Positions 25,847 through 33,910 of a DNA stretch of 64,000 bases are shown piece by piece. The notes beneath the pieces are model-generated. The model was not told the DNA's origin, searched no databases, and was given only the letters and a program-made list of their open reading frames with translations. Location of the stretch: NCBI RefSeq assembly GCF_024979255.1, contig NZ_JANLCN010000009.1, positions 62,001 to 126,000 on the forward strand, given 5' to 3'. Origin of the DNA: Herbiconiux moechotypicola (GTDB taxonomy: Bacteria; Actinomycetota; Actinomycetes; Actinomycetales; Microbacteriaceae). Each line of letters begins with the position of its first letter. The stretch's first letter is position 1. Position numbers and translations under genes: made by a program.

Positions 25847-26697
25847 TACTCTCCAAATACTCCCGAGGTCACCGCGTCATGGAGCGCGGAGCGCCAGCTC
25901 CTCATGGGTTCCAATCCTGCTCGGGACCACGCGTCGTGCCCGAGCACGGAGTACGCGGGACGCGGGGCAGGACGCACGAACTGCGAGCTGTCTGTGGGCT
26001 TGACTTTATCAGGGTCGAGTCCGGCTTCCTGAAAGGTTGCCTGGGCGAAGTCGAACCAGGAGGCCTGCCCCGAGTTGGTGCCGTGGTAGACGCCGGCGGG
26101 GGCGCCGGAGTCGGCCAGCAGCACGAGCTGTCGGGCGAGGTCGGCGGTCCAGGTGGGCTGCCCGACCTGGTCGTTCACGACGCTCACCGAGTCGCGCTCC
26201 CGCCCGAGCCGGAGCATGGTGGCGGGGAAGTTAGCGCCGTTGGCGCCGTAGAGCCAGGCGGTGCGCACCACGTAGCCGCCCGCCGGGTTGAGGCGCAGGA
26301 CCGCCTCCTCGCCCCCGGCCTTGGTGCGGCCGTAGGCGTTGAGCGGATCGCGCGGCTCGTCTTCGGGATAGGGACTCGTGGCGTCGCCCTGGAACACGTA
26401 GTCGGTCGAGATCTGGAAGAGCTTGGCGTCGTTCGCCGCGGTGGCCTCGGCCAGTGTGGCGGGGCCGAGGGCGTTCACGGCCGAGGCCGCCTCCTCGTCG
26501 CTCTCCGCCGCGTCGACCGCGGTGTAGGCGGCGCAGTTGAACACCACGTCGATCCCCGACACGGCGGCGGCCACGGCCGCGGGGTCGGTGATGTCGAGCT
26601 CGGTGCGGCCGAGGGCCACCACGTCGCGCCCGGCGAGCGCGGCCTGCAGGTCGGTGCCGAGCATCCCGGCCGCCCCGGTGATGAGATAGCGCGTCAT
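25846..26697 (-). CDS. rfbD: dTDP-4-dehydrorhamnose reductase
   Basis: A 283-residue SDR catalysing the last step to dTDP-L-rhamnose with NAD(P)H. ITGAAGMLGTDL (6-17) binds the cofactor. ELDITDPAAV, NCAAYTAVDAAESDE and ISTDYVFQGD are RmlD hallmarks. YGRTKAGGEEA holds the catalytic Tyr-x-x-x-Lys, and VVNDQVGQPTWTADLARQ closes the substrate site. It lies 17 nt downstream of rfbB on the same strand. rfbC and rfbA for the same pathway are about 8 kb away on the other strand. Confidence 0.95.
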   Translation of the reverse strand: MTRYLITGAAGMLGTDLQAALAGRDVVALGRTELDITDPAAVAAAVSGIDVVFNCAAYTAVDAAESDEEAASAVNALGPATLAEATAANDAKLFQISTDYVFQGDATSPYPEDEPRDPLNAYGRTKAGGEEAVLRLNPAGGYVVRTAWLYGANGANFPATMLRLGRERDSVSVVNDQVGQPTWTADLARQLVLLADSGAPAGVYHGTNSGQASWFDFAQATFQEAGLDPDKVKPTDSSQFVRPAPRPAYSVLGHDAWSRAGLEPMRSWRSALHDAVTSGVFGE

Positions 26698-26714
26698 GTC
26701 AGCGGCTCCGGCGC

Positions 26715-27701
26715 TCAGGCCAGGGCCGCGCGAGCCTTGAGGGGCTCCCACCAGGCGCGGTTGTCGCGGTACCACTGCACGACGTCGGCCAGGCCCTTCT
26801 CGAACGGCACCAGCGGCTCGTAGCCGAGCTCGGCCTGGATCTTCGAGATGTCCACCGAGTAGCGCAGGTCGTGGCCGAGGCGGTCGGCGACCCGGTCGAC
26901 GTACGACCAGTCCTTGCCGGTCGCGTCGAGCAGCAGCTGCGTGAGCTCCTTGTTGGTGAGCTCGGTGCCGCCGCCGATGTTGTAGATCTCGCCCGCGCGG
27001 CCCTTCGTCAGAACGAGGGCGATGCCGCGGGTGTGGTCGTCGACGTGCAGCCAGTCGCGGATGTTGTTGCCCTCGCCGTAGAGCGGCACGTGCTTGTCGT
27101 CGATGAGGTTGGTGACGAACAGCGGGATGACCTTCTCGGGGAAGTGGAAGGGCCCGTAGTTGTTGGAGCAGCGCGTGATGGAGATGTTCATGCCGTGCGT
27201 GCGGTGGTAGCTGCGCGCGAGCAGGTCGCTGCCGGCCTTCGAGGCGGAGTACGGGGAGTTCGGCTCGAGCGGGCGGTCCTCGGCCCAGGAGCCCTCGGCG
27301 ATGGAGCCGTAGACCTCGTCGGTGGACACGTGCACGAAGCGGGGCAGGCCGCTGCGGAGCGCGGCGTCGAGCAGCTGCTGGGTGCCGAGCACGTTGGTCT
27401 CGACGAAGATGGAGGCGTCGCGCACCGAGCGGTCGACGTGCGACTCGGCGGCGAAGTGCACCACGGCGTCGAGGCCGGGGAACAGCTGGTCGAGCAGGGC
27501 GCCGTCGCGGATGTCGCCCTTGACGAAGGTGAAGCGCGGGTTCTCGGCCACCGAGGCGAGGTTCTCGAGGTTGCCCGAGTAGGTGAGCGCGTCGAGCACG
27601 ACCACCTCGGCGCCCTCGAGCCCGGGGTAGGCGTCTTCGATCGTGCGGCGCACGAAGTTGGAGCCGATGAAACCGGCGCCGCCGGTGACAAGAATCTTCA
27701 T
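26715..27701 (-). CDS. rfbB: dTDP-glucose 4,6-dehydratase
   Basis: A 328-residue extended SDR converting dTDP-glucose to dTDP-4-keto-6-deoxyglucose, the branch point for rhamnose and for the amino-sugar made by the RffA homologue at 31831. LVTGGAGFIGSNFVRR (4-19) is the NAD loop. FAAESHVDRS, STDEVYGS and YSASKAGSD (catalytic Tyr/Lys) are diagnostic, as are RCSNNYGPFHFPEK and the WLHVDDHTRGI loop. The ATG has GAGGAGAA 9 nt upstream, a normal leadered start. It is the first gene of the rfbB-rfbD-GT4 operon and is divergent from gtrA. Confidence 0.96.
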   Translation of the reverse strand: MKILVTGGAGFIGSNFVRRTIEDAYPGLEGAEVVVLDALTYSGNLENLASVAENPRFTFVKGDIRDGALLDQLFPGLDAVVHFAAESHVDRSVRDASIFVETNVLGTQQLLDAALRSGLPRFVHVSTDEVYGSIAEGSWAEDRPLEPNSPYSASKAGSDLLARSYHRTHGMNISITRCSNNYGPFHFPEKVIPLFVTNLIDDKHVPLYGEGNNIRDWLHVDDHTRGIALVLTKGRAGEIYNIGGGTELTNKELTQLLLDATGKDWSYVDRVADRLGHDLRYSVDISKIQAELGYEPLVPFEKGLADVVQWYRDNRAWWEPLKARAALA

Positions 27702-27794
27702 GATGGGTGAGTTCTCCTCGGTGTGGTCGTCGCACCGATTGTAGCCGCACGCCCGACGCGATCTCTGTCGCGAGCAATGCTCAGCTTCATGATC

Positions 27795-27800
27795 TAGGGT
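27795..27800 (+). promoter_or_regulatory. Leaderless -10 box (TAGGGT) for the gtrA operon
   Basis: TAGGGT followed by six nucleotides and the GTG at 27807. It drives a plus-strand run of coupled genes reaching at least the aminotransferase gene (stop at 33036). Confidence 0.6.
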
Positions 27801-27806
27801 GGGCGT

Positions 27807-28247
27807 GTGACGGAGCGACCACGACTGCTGCGCCGGATGGTGGGCGACCGGCGGGTGGCGTTCCTCGCGGTCGGCGCCGCCAACACCGCCGTCGGCTTCG
27901 TGGCGTTCGTGGCGGCCGACCTCACGGTGGGCTCGATCGTCGACGCGGCGGTGAACGAGACGGCCGGGTCGCTCGCGACCCTCGGATGCGCCCACGTCGT
28001 GGGCGTGCTCTTCGCCTTCGCGATGTACCGCCGCTTCGTCTTCCGAGTGCGCGGGGGCGTGTGGCGCGACCTCGTGCGGTTCGAGGGCGTGTACCTCGTG
28101 GCCATCGGGGTCAACGCCGTCGCCCTGCCGCTGCTGGTCGGGCTCGGCTGGCCGCGCATCCCGGCTCAGCTGTCCATTCTCACCGTCACCGTCGTGCTGA
28201 GCTGGTTCGGTCACTCGCACGTCTCCTTCCGCCGGAGTGGAGACTGA
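27807..28247 (+). CDS. GtrA-family membrane protein (putative polyprenyl-phosphate-sugar flippase)
   Basis: A 146-residue protein with four predicted transmembrane helices (about residues 17-36, 50-72, 90-112 and 118-138). Family motifs are FLAVGAANTAVGFVAFV, FAMYRRFVFR and the basic C-terminal FGHSHVSFRR. GtrA/GtcA proteins are thought to flip undecaprenyl-phosphate-linked sugars outward for side-chain glycosylation. It opens an operon with a GT2, a polytopic GT-C-like protein and a GtrB-like GT2, the usual three-component glycosylation set. The GTG start is leaderless. The stop overlaps the next ATG (TGATG). Confidence 0.85.
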   Translation: MTERPRLLRRMVGDRRVAFLAVGAANTAVGFVAFVAADLTVGSIVDAAVNETAGSLATLGCAHVVGVLFAFAMYRRFVFRVRGGVWRDLVRFEGVYLVAIGVNAVALPLLVGLGWPRIPAQLSILTVTVVLSWFGHSHVSFRRSGD

Positions 28248-29086
28248 TGCCCCGGGTCTCGGTCGTCGTGCCGGCCTTCGAGAACGCCCCGTTCATCGCG
28301 GCCACGGTGCGCTCCGTGCTCTCCCAGCGGCACTCCGACTTCGAACTGATCGTCGCCGACCACGCCTCCACCGACGGCACGCTCGCCCGCCTGGCACCCT
28401 TCGGGTCCGACCCGCGGCTGACGGTACTGCACACGCCCGCCGGCGGCGGGGCCGAGGCGAACTGGAGGCGGGTGTCGGCGGCGGCCTCGGGGGAGTATCT
28501 CAAGCTCCTCCCGGGCGACGACGTGCTCTACCCCGGTGCGCTCGAGCTGCAGACCCGGGCGCTCGAGCTGCACCCCGGAGCCGCGCTCGTCTCGAGCCGG
28601 CGCGATGTGATCGACGCCCGGGGCCGCGTCACGTTGCGGGGGCGGGGGCTGCAGGGTGTGCCCCTTCGGCCCCTCCCGGGGGTGGAGGCCGTACGGTGCG
28701 CGGTGCGCCGCGGCGCCAACGTGTTCGGAGAACCCGGTTGCGTGCTCCTGCGCCGCGAGGCGCTCGAGGCGGCGGGCGGCTGGGAGGCCAGGTTCCCGTA
28801 CCTCATCGACCAGCTGACCTACTCGAAGCTGTTGTTCGCGGGCGGCTACGTGCCGCTGGCCCGCACGCTCGCCGCCTTCCGGGTCAGCTCCGGGCAGTGG
28901 AGCGTGGCGCTGGCCGGCGAGCAGGCGCGGCAGGTGGCGGCCTACCACGCCTGGTGCCGCGCCCAGGCGCCCGAGGTCATCTCGGCCGCCGACGTGCGGC
29001 TCGGAGACCGCCGCGCCCGCCGCCGGGCGCTCGCCCGCCGGGCCTACTACCTGCTCGGCGCCCGGGGGATGCGGGTGGGCGCGTGA
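28247..29086 (+). CDS. GT2-family glycosyltransferase
   Basis: A 279-residue GT-A enzyme. The nucleotide-binding start VSVVVPAFENAPFIAATVRS (4-23) and ADHASTDGTLARL are typical. The metal-binding DxD-like element is GDDVLYPGALE. The protein is short, with a basic C-terminus and no membrane segment, so it should act in the cytosol. It overlaps gtrA by one base and the next gene by four (GTGA). Donor and acceptor cannot be assigned. Confidence 0.87.
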   Translation: MPRVSVVVPAFENAPFIAATVRSVLSQRHSDFELIVADHASTDGTLARLAPFGSDPRLTVLHTPAGGGAEANWRRVSAAASGEYLKLLPGDDVLYPGALELQTRALELHPGAALVSSRRDVIDARGRVTLRGRGLQGVPLRPLPGVEAVRCAVRRGANVFGEPGCVLLRREALEAAGGWEARFPYLIDQLTYSKLLFAGGYVPLARTLAAFRVSSGQWSVALAGEQARQVAAYHAWCRAQAPEVISAADVRLGDRRARRRALARRAYYLLGARGMRVGA

Positions 29087-30828
29087 TCGCGGCCCGTCGC
29101 ATACTGCCCTACCCGGCGGCCGCGCTCCTCGCGCTGGCGGCCGTGTGGTTCGGTCTCGACCTCTGGCGTCTCGATTGGAGCGTGCCGCTCGCCTACTCCG
29201 GTGACGCGCTGGCCGTGGCCTCGCATGTGAAGACCGTCCTCGAGACGGGCTGGTTCACGCACCAGCCCGCCCTCGGGGCGCCGTACGGCCAGTACTACAG
29301 CGACTACCCGCAGGCCGACAACCTGCACTTCGTGGTGTTCTCCGCCGCGCGGTGGTTCACCTCCGACGTCGGCGTGGTGATGAACGGGTACTTCGTCGCC
29401 GGGTTCCCGCTGGCGGCGGTCACCGCCACCTGGTTCCTGCGCCGCGCCGGTGTGAAGGGAATGCTCGCGGTGGCGCTCGGGGTGGTGTTCGCGATCGCGC
29501 CCTATCACTTCGTGAAGGGCGAGGGGCATCTGTTCCTCTCCGCCTACTTCGTGGTGCCGCTCGCGCTCGACGTGATACTCCGGGCGGCGCACGGACTGCC
29601 GCTGTGGTCGAGCCGGGTGCTCTCGCGCCGCAACGTGTGCACCGTGGGGTCCCTCGTGCTCCTCGGCACCGCGTCGAGCTACTACTCGGTGTTCACGGCG
29701 GTGCTTCTGGCGGTCGCGGGGCTCGCGACGCTGTGGCGCACCCGTCGCTGGAGGGTATTCGGAGGGGCGGCGGCCGCGGGACTCGTGATCGCGGCGACGC
29801 TCGCCGCGAACCTCGCCCCGAGCATCCTGTACCGCGCCGTGCACGGAGCGAACGAGTCGGTGCTGGTGCGCAGTCCGCCGGAGGCGGAGCTCTACTCGTT
29901 CAAGCTCGCCGCGCTGCTGCTGCCCGTGCCCGGTCATCGCTTCCCTCCCTTCGCCGAGCTGCGGCGGCTCTACGACGAGCACTACCCACTGCCCTCGGAG
30001 GAGCCCGCGCTCGGGCTGCTCGCCTCGGCGGGACTCGGGGTGCTGATCGTGGTCGGGGTCTTCCTGCTCCTCTCGGCCGGCCGGCCGGGGTGGCGGCGTG
30101 CGCCCGGGGTGCTCGTCGACCGGCTCGCCGTGCTGGCGGGCCTGGCGTTCGTGGCCTTCCTGTTCGGCACGGTCGGCGGACTGGCGACGCCGCTGTCGTT
30201 CGTCGGCTTCCCGGTCCGCTCGTGGAACCGCATCGCGATCTTCCTGGCACTCGTGGCGCTGACCGCGCTCGGCCTGGTGCTCGGTCTGCTGGTCGAGCGT
30301 GTGGCACGTCGCCGTGTCGCCGGTGCCATGGTCGTCGCGTGCTCGGGGCTGCTCGTCGTGGTGGCCGTCTGGGACCAGATCCCCCCGGTCGACACCGCGG
30401 CGCGGGCGCGCACCGTGGCGGAGTTCCGTTCCGACGCCGAGTTCGTGGGGCGCCTCGAACGGAGCGTCGCTCCCGGGTGCCTGCTCTACCAGTTGCCGTA
30501 CATCCCGTTCCCCGAGTCGCCTCCCGTGAACGGGGTGACCGACTCCGATCAGCTGCGCCTGTTCCTGCACTCGACCTCGCTGCGCTGGTCTGGCGGCGGC
30601 ATCAAGGGCCGCGGCCCCGTCGATCGTGCCGGTGCGATGGCCTCGCTGCCGGTGTCCGAGATGGTCGAGGCGGTCGAGGGGCTCGGTGCGTGCGGCCTCG
30701 TGATCGATCGCGTCGCATCGGCCGGCACCGGTGCCACCGTGCTCGACGAGCTCGAGCGCCTGGGCGTCTCGGGCGGGCGCATCGTGTCGCGCGATGGCCG
30801 GTTCGTCTGCACGAGACTTCAGACATGA
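29083..30828 (+). CDS. Polytopic membrane protein, GT-C/YfhO-like glycosyltransferase candidate
   Basis: A 581-residue protein with about ten to twelve hydrophobic segments and a C-terminal soluble part of about 140 residues. The first extracellular loop has an acidic residue (YSGDALAVASHVK) and DYPQADNLHF, as expected of GT-C lipid-phosphate-sugar transferases. Further motifs include IAPYHFVKGEGHLFLSAYF and FVGFPVRSWNRIAIFLALVA. It lies between gtrA/GT2 and a GtrB-like gene, the neighbourhood of YfhO-type enzymes that move a sugar from undecaprenyl phosphate to a wall polymer. The function is an inference from topology and context. Confidence 0.72.
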   Translation: MIAARRILPYPAAALLALAAVWFGLDLWRLDWSVPLAYSGDALAVASHVKTVLETGWFTHQPALGAPYGQYYSDYPQADNLHFVVFSAARWFTSDVGVVMNGYFVAGFPLAAVTATWFLRRAGVKGMLAVALGVVFAIAPYHFVKGEGHLFLSAYFVVPLALDVILRAAHGLPLWSSRVLSRRNVCTVGSLVLLGTASSYYSVFTAVLLAVAGLATLWRTRRWRVFGGAAAAGLVIAATLAANLAPSILYRAVHGANESVLVRSPPEAELYSFKLAALLLPVPGHRFPPFAELRRLYDEHYPLPSEEPALGLLASAGLGVLIVVGVFLLLSAGRPGWRRAPGVLVDRLAVLAGLAFVAFLFGTVGGLATPLSFVGFPVRSWNRIAIFLALVALTALGLVLGLLVERVARRRVAGAMVVACSGLLVVVAVWDQIPPVDTAARARTVAEFRSDAEFVGRLERSVAPGCLLYQLPYIPFPESPPVNGVTDSDQLRLFLHSTSLRWSGGGIKGRGPVDRAGAMASLPVSEMVEAVEGLGACGLVIDRVASAGTGATVLDELERLGVSGGRIVSRDGRFVCTRLQT

Positions 30829-31834
30829 TAGATTCTCGTCTTATGTCCCGTGTCGCCGACGAGCCGCCCCCGCGGGTGATCTCCGTGGTGATCCCGGTCT
30901 ACCGCGGTGAGAGCACACTGGCCTCGACCGTCGGCGAACTGCTGCCCCACACCCGTGTCTCCCGCACTGCGCAGGGTGCGACCTATCGTGTGGGCGAGAT
31001 CATCCTCGTGCACGACGCCGGTCCCGACCGGTCCGACCTCGTGCTGCAGGGCCTCGAGCGCCGGCACGAGGTGGTGCGGGTGGTGTGGCTCAGCCGCAAC
31101 GTGGGCCAGCACGCGGCGACCATCGCGGGGATGGCGGCGTCGCAGGGCGACTGGATCGCCACCCTCGACGAAGACGGCCAGCACGACCCCGGCGCGCTCG
31201 GCGACTTCCTCGACACGGCCCTGCGCGAGCGGGCCGGGGTGGTCTACGCCCGTTTCGCCGACACCCGGGCCCAGGGCGCTCTCCGCAGCGCCGCTTCGGT
31301 GGCGTCGAAACGGATGCTCGGGGCCGCGTTCAAGACACCGGGGATCTGAGCTTCCAGAGCTATCGGCTCGTGCGCGGCGATCTCGGCCGCAGCCTCGCCG
31401 GGTTCGCGGCCGTCGGGGTCTACCTCGATGTCGCACTCTCCTGGGTGACCGATCGCGTCGCCACGACCCCCACGACCCTGCGGAGTGCCGCGGGGCGCCG
31501 GTCGGGCTACTCGTTCCCGTCGTTGTTCGCGTACTTCTGGCGGATGGCGCTCACGAGCGGCACCGCGGGGCTCCGTGCCGTGAGCGTGATCGGAGGGATG
31601 ATGGCGTTCGTCGGGCTGGCGGTGGCCGTCTACGTGGTGGCCGCCCCGACCGAGTCGAGGCAGGAGGGGGCCGAGGGCTGGGCCTCGCTCATCGTGGTGG
31701 TGCTGCTGTGCTCGGGCGCGATCCTGGTGGCGCTCGGGGTGATCGCCGAGTACCTCGGAGTGGTGCTGCACGTGGCGATGGGGAGACCGCTCTACCTCGT
31801 GGTCGACGGCCCGGCGGGGCGGAGCGGGCTGTGA
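30825..31834 (+). pseudogene. Frameshifted GtrB/CsbB-like GT2 (polyprenyl-phosphate glycosyltransferase)
   Basis: The first part (to 31349) is a clear GT2 catalytic domain: VISVVIPVYRGESTLASTVG, LSRNVGQHAATIAGMAASQG and the DEDGQHDPG metal site. It stops at TGA 31347-31349 just after KRMLGAAFKTPG. The missing remainder continues in the -1 frame: DLSFQSYRLVRGDLGRSLAG, GVYLDVALSWVTDR and two transmembrane helices ending at 31834, the normal GtrB C-terminus. The change is explained by loss of one G at the GGGG run 31340-31343. Both halves keep good codon use, so the lesion is recent or a sequencing error. Restored, it would be about 336 residues. ATG 30825 overlaps the upstream stop; ATG 30843, after a TAGATT box, is an alternative start. 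The downstream gene overlaps its TGA (GTGA). Confidence 0.85.
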
Positions 31835-33036
31835 GCGCGGTCGCCGCCGCCGACGAGATCGTCTTCAGTCGTCCGTTCCGCGCCCCGGGAGAGTTCGCGA
31901 ACCTGGTGGAGGTGCTGCGCTCCGACCACGCCCACGGCGACGGTGGCTTCACCCGGCGGGCCACCGCGCGGCTGCGCGCCGTCACCGGTGCGCGTGACGC
32001 GCTGCTCACCACCTCGTGCACGCACGCGCTCGAGCTGGCGGGGCTGCTGCTCGGGCTCCGTGCCGGCGACGAGGTGGTGCTCCCGAGCTTCACCTTCCCC
32101 TCCGCCGCGACCGCCGTCGTCGCGCGCGGGGCGACGCCGGTGTTCGCCGACCTCGACCCGGCCACCGGGAACGCCGACCCGGCCTCGGTCGCCGAGTCGC
32201 TCACCCCGCGCACCCGGGCGGTGGTGGTGATGCACTACGGCGGGGTGCCGGTCGACCTCGGCGCGGTCGGCGCGCTCTGCGGCCCGCAGGGCATCGCCCT
32301 CGTCGAAGACAACGCCCACGGTCTGGGCGGCTCCGCCGGCGACCGGATGCTCGGCTCGGCCGGGGTGCTCGCCACGCAGAGCTTCCACGACACCAAGAAC
32401 GTGCACTGCGGCGAGGGCGGGGCACTGCTCGTGAACGATCCCGCCCTCGTGCGGCGGGCCGAGATCATCCGCGAGAAGGGAACGAACCGTGCCCGCTTCC
32501 TGCGCGGCGAGGTGCACCGGTACACCTGGCTCGACGAGGGATCGAGCTATCTCCCGAGCGAGCTGAACGCCGCCGTGCTCGACGCCCAGCTGGCGGCGTT
32601 CGACACCATCCAGGGGCTGCGGCACCGGGTGTGGAACGTCTATGCGGCAGGGCTCGCCGCGTGGGCACGCGACACCGGGGTGCGGCTCATGAGCGAACAG
32701 CCCGGACTCGAGCACACCGCCCACCTGTTCTGGTTGCTGCTGCCCGATGCGGGCCGGCGCGAGGCGATGCTCCGCCATCTGCACGATCGAGGGGTGCGGG
32801 CGGCCTTCCACTACGTGCCGCTCGACACCAGTCCCGCGGGGGAGCGTTTCGGCAGGCGCATCCGTCCTCTCTCCGCGACGGCGGAGTTCGCGAGCAGGCT
32901 CGTGCGGCTGCCGTTGTGGCCCGGCCTCGCGCCGGCGCAGATCGAGAGGGTGCTCGAGGCGGTCACGTCGTTCGACCCCTGGTCGACGGCCGCCGACCGC
33001 CCGCGCGTTCAGGCTCGGGCGACGATCTCCAGGTGA
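31831..33036 (+). CDS. rffA: dTDP-4-amino-4,6-dideoxygalactose transaminase (RffA/WecE type)
   Basis: A 401-residue PLP-dependent DegT/DnrJ/EryC1 aminotransferase. The RffA subgroup is recognised from SFTFPSAATAVVARGATPVF, VEDNAHGLGG, the PLP lysine in SFHDTKNVHCGEGGALL, EIIREKGTNRARFLRGEV and YTWLDEGSSYLPSELNAAVL. The enzyme aminates dTDP-4-keto-6-deoxy-glucose or -galactose (an rfbB product) with glutamate to give dTDP-Fuc4N-type sugars. The GTG start overlaps the stop of the frameshifted GT2. The 3' end overlaps the convergent methyltransferase gene by 28 nt. It likely supplies the sugar for the GtrA/GtrB set (inference). Confidence 0.9.
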   Translation: MSAVAAADEIVFSRPFRAPGEFANLVEVLRSDHAHGDGGFTRRATARLRAVTGARDALLTTSCTHALELAGLLLGLRAGDEVVLPSFTFPSAATAVVARGATPVFADLDPATGNADPASVAESLTPRTRAVVVMHYGGVPVDLGAVGALCGPQGIALVEDNAHGLGGSAGDRMLGSAGVLATQSFHDTKNVHCGEGGALLVNDPALVRRAEIIREKGTNRARFLRGEVHRYTWLDEGSSYLPSELNAAVLDAQLAAFDTIQGLRHRVWNVYAAGLAAWARDTGVRLMSEQPGLEHTAHLFWLLLPDAGRREAMLRHLHDRGVRAAFHYVPLDTSPAGERFGRRIRPLSATAEFASRLVRLPLWPGLAPAQIERVLEAVTSFDPWSTAADRPRVQARATISR

Positions 33037-33818
33037 GGGAAGACGAACACCCCTGAGGGCTCGTGCACCCACTGCCGCCACGCGCCGGAGATCTCGTCGA
33101 GCTCACCCGCTGTGGCGGCGCCGATCTCGAGCGCCCGCGGACCGAAGGCCGACTGCAGGGTGCGGTCGGCCCAGAGCCCGCCCCACCACGCACGCTCGGC
33201 GTCGGTGGCGAAGCACCAGGTCGAGGCGGTGGTCTCCACCTCGGTGAAACCCGCGTCGATCGCCCAGGCCTTGAGCGACCGCCCGGCCCACGGGTCTCCG
33301 CCGTTCGAGCGGTGCACGGCGTCGTAGACCGTGCGCCAGCGCATCAGGCCGGGCAGGGGTGGGTGGATGAGGGCCCCGCCGTAGTCGACGTCGCGGGCCG
33401 CGACGAGGCCGCCGGGCTTGGTGACCCGGCGGAACTCGCGCAGGGCGGCCACCGGGTCGGCGAGGTGCTGGAGCACCTGGTGGGCGTGCACGACGTCGAA
33501 GCTGTCGTCGGGGAAGTCCAGGGCGTACGCGTCGCCGGTGCGGAACGAGACGTTCGTCACCCCTTCGGCCTCGGCGGCGGCGGTGGCCTGGGCCACGATC
33601 TCCGCGGCCGCGTCGATGCCGGTGACGGTGCCGCCGGGTGCGAGCCTGCGGGCGAAGTCGATCGTGATCGTGCCCGGGCCGCTGCCCACGTCGAGCAGGG
33701 TCAGCCCGGGGGAGAGGTGCGGCGCGAGGTACGCGGCGGAGTTCTCGACCGTGCGCCAGGTGTGCGAGCGCAGCACGCTCTCGTGATGACCGTGGGTGTA
33801 GTGCTCCCGCTCTGACAT
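33009..33818 (-). CDS. Class I SAM-dependent methyltransferase (UbiE/Methyltransf_11 type)
   Basis: A 269-residue soluble methyltransferase. Motif I is LLDVGSGPGTITIDFARRL (41-59), followed by VTGIDAAAEIVAQA, FRTGDAYALDFPDDSFDVVH and LQHLADPVAALREFRRV. The substrate is unknown; a sugar or lipid in the surrounding glycan pathway is possible but unproven. The ATG start is preceded by a TAGTCT box at 6 nt. It converges on the rffA gene with a 28-nt overlap and is divergent from the CapD-like gene. Confidence 0.88.
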   Translation of the reverse strand: MSEREHYTHGHHESVLRSHTWRTVENSAAYLAPHLSPGLTLLDVGSGPGTITIDFARRLAPGGTVTGIDAAAEIVAQATAAAEAEGVTNVSFRTGDAYALDFPDDSFDVVHAHQVLQHLADPVAALREFRRVTKPGGLVAARDVDYGGALIHPPLPGLMRWRTVYDAVHRSNGGDPWAGRSLKAWAIDAGFTEVETTASTWCFATDAERAWWGGLWADRTLQSAFGPRALEIGAATAGELDEISGAWRQWVHEPSGVFVFPHLEIVARA

Positions 33819-33824
33819 GACTCC

Positions 33825-33830
33825 AGACTA
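33825..33830 (-). promoter_or_regulatory. Leaderless -10 box (TAGTCT) for the methyltransferase gene
   Basis: TAGTCT on the minus strand, six nucleotides (GGAGTC) before the ATG at 33818. Confidence 0.55.
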
Positions 33831-33910
33831 GGGTCTCGTAAGATTCATGAGGTGTGCCTTACCCCGGCACTAAGATGATCTGAACTCATGAACCGAACTG
33901 GGCTGATGCC

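Noticed and set aside
31085-31834. Second half of the split GT2 as an independent gene
   Set aside because: It begins without a plausible start and continues the GT2 fold exactly where the first half stops, so a frameshift is the simpler reading.
33849-33867. Iron-box-like sequence (AGGTGTGCCTTACC) upstream of the CapD-like gene
   Set aside because: Only about 12 of 19 positions match the DtxR/IdeR consensus by eye and no iron-related gene is nearby.
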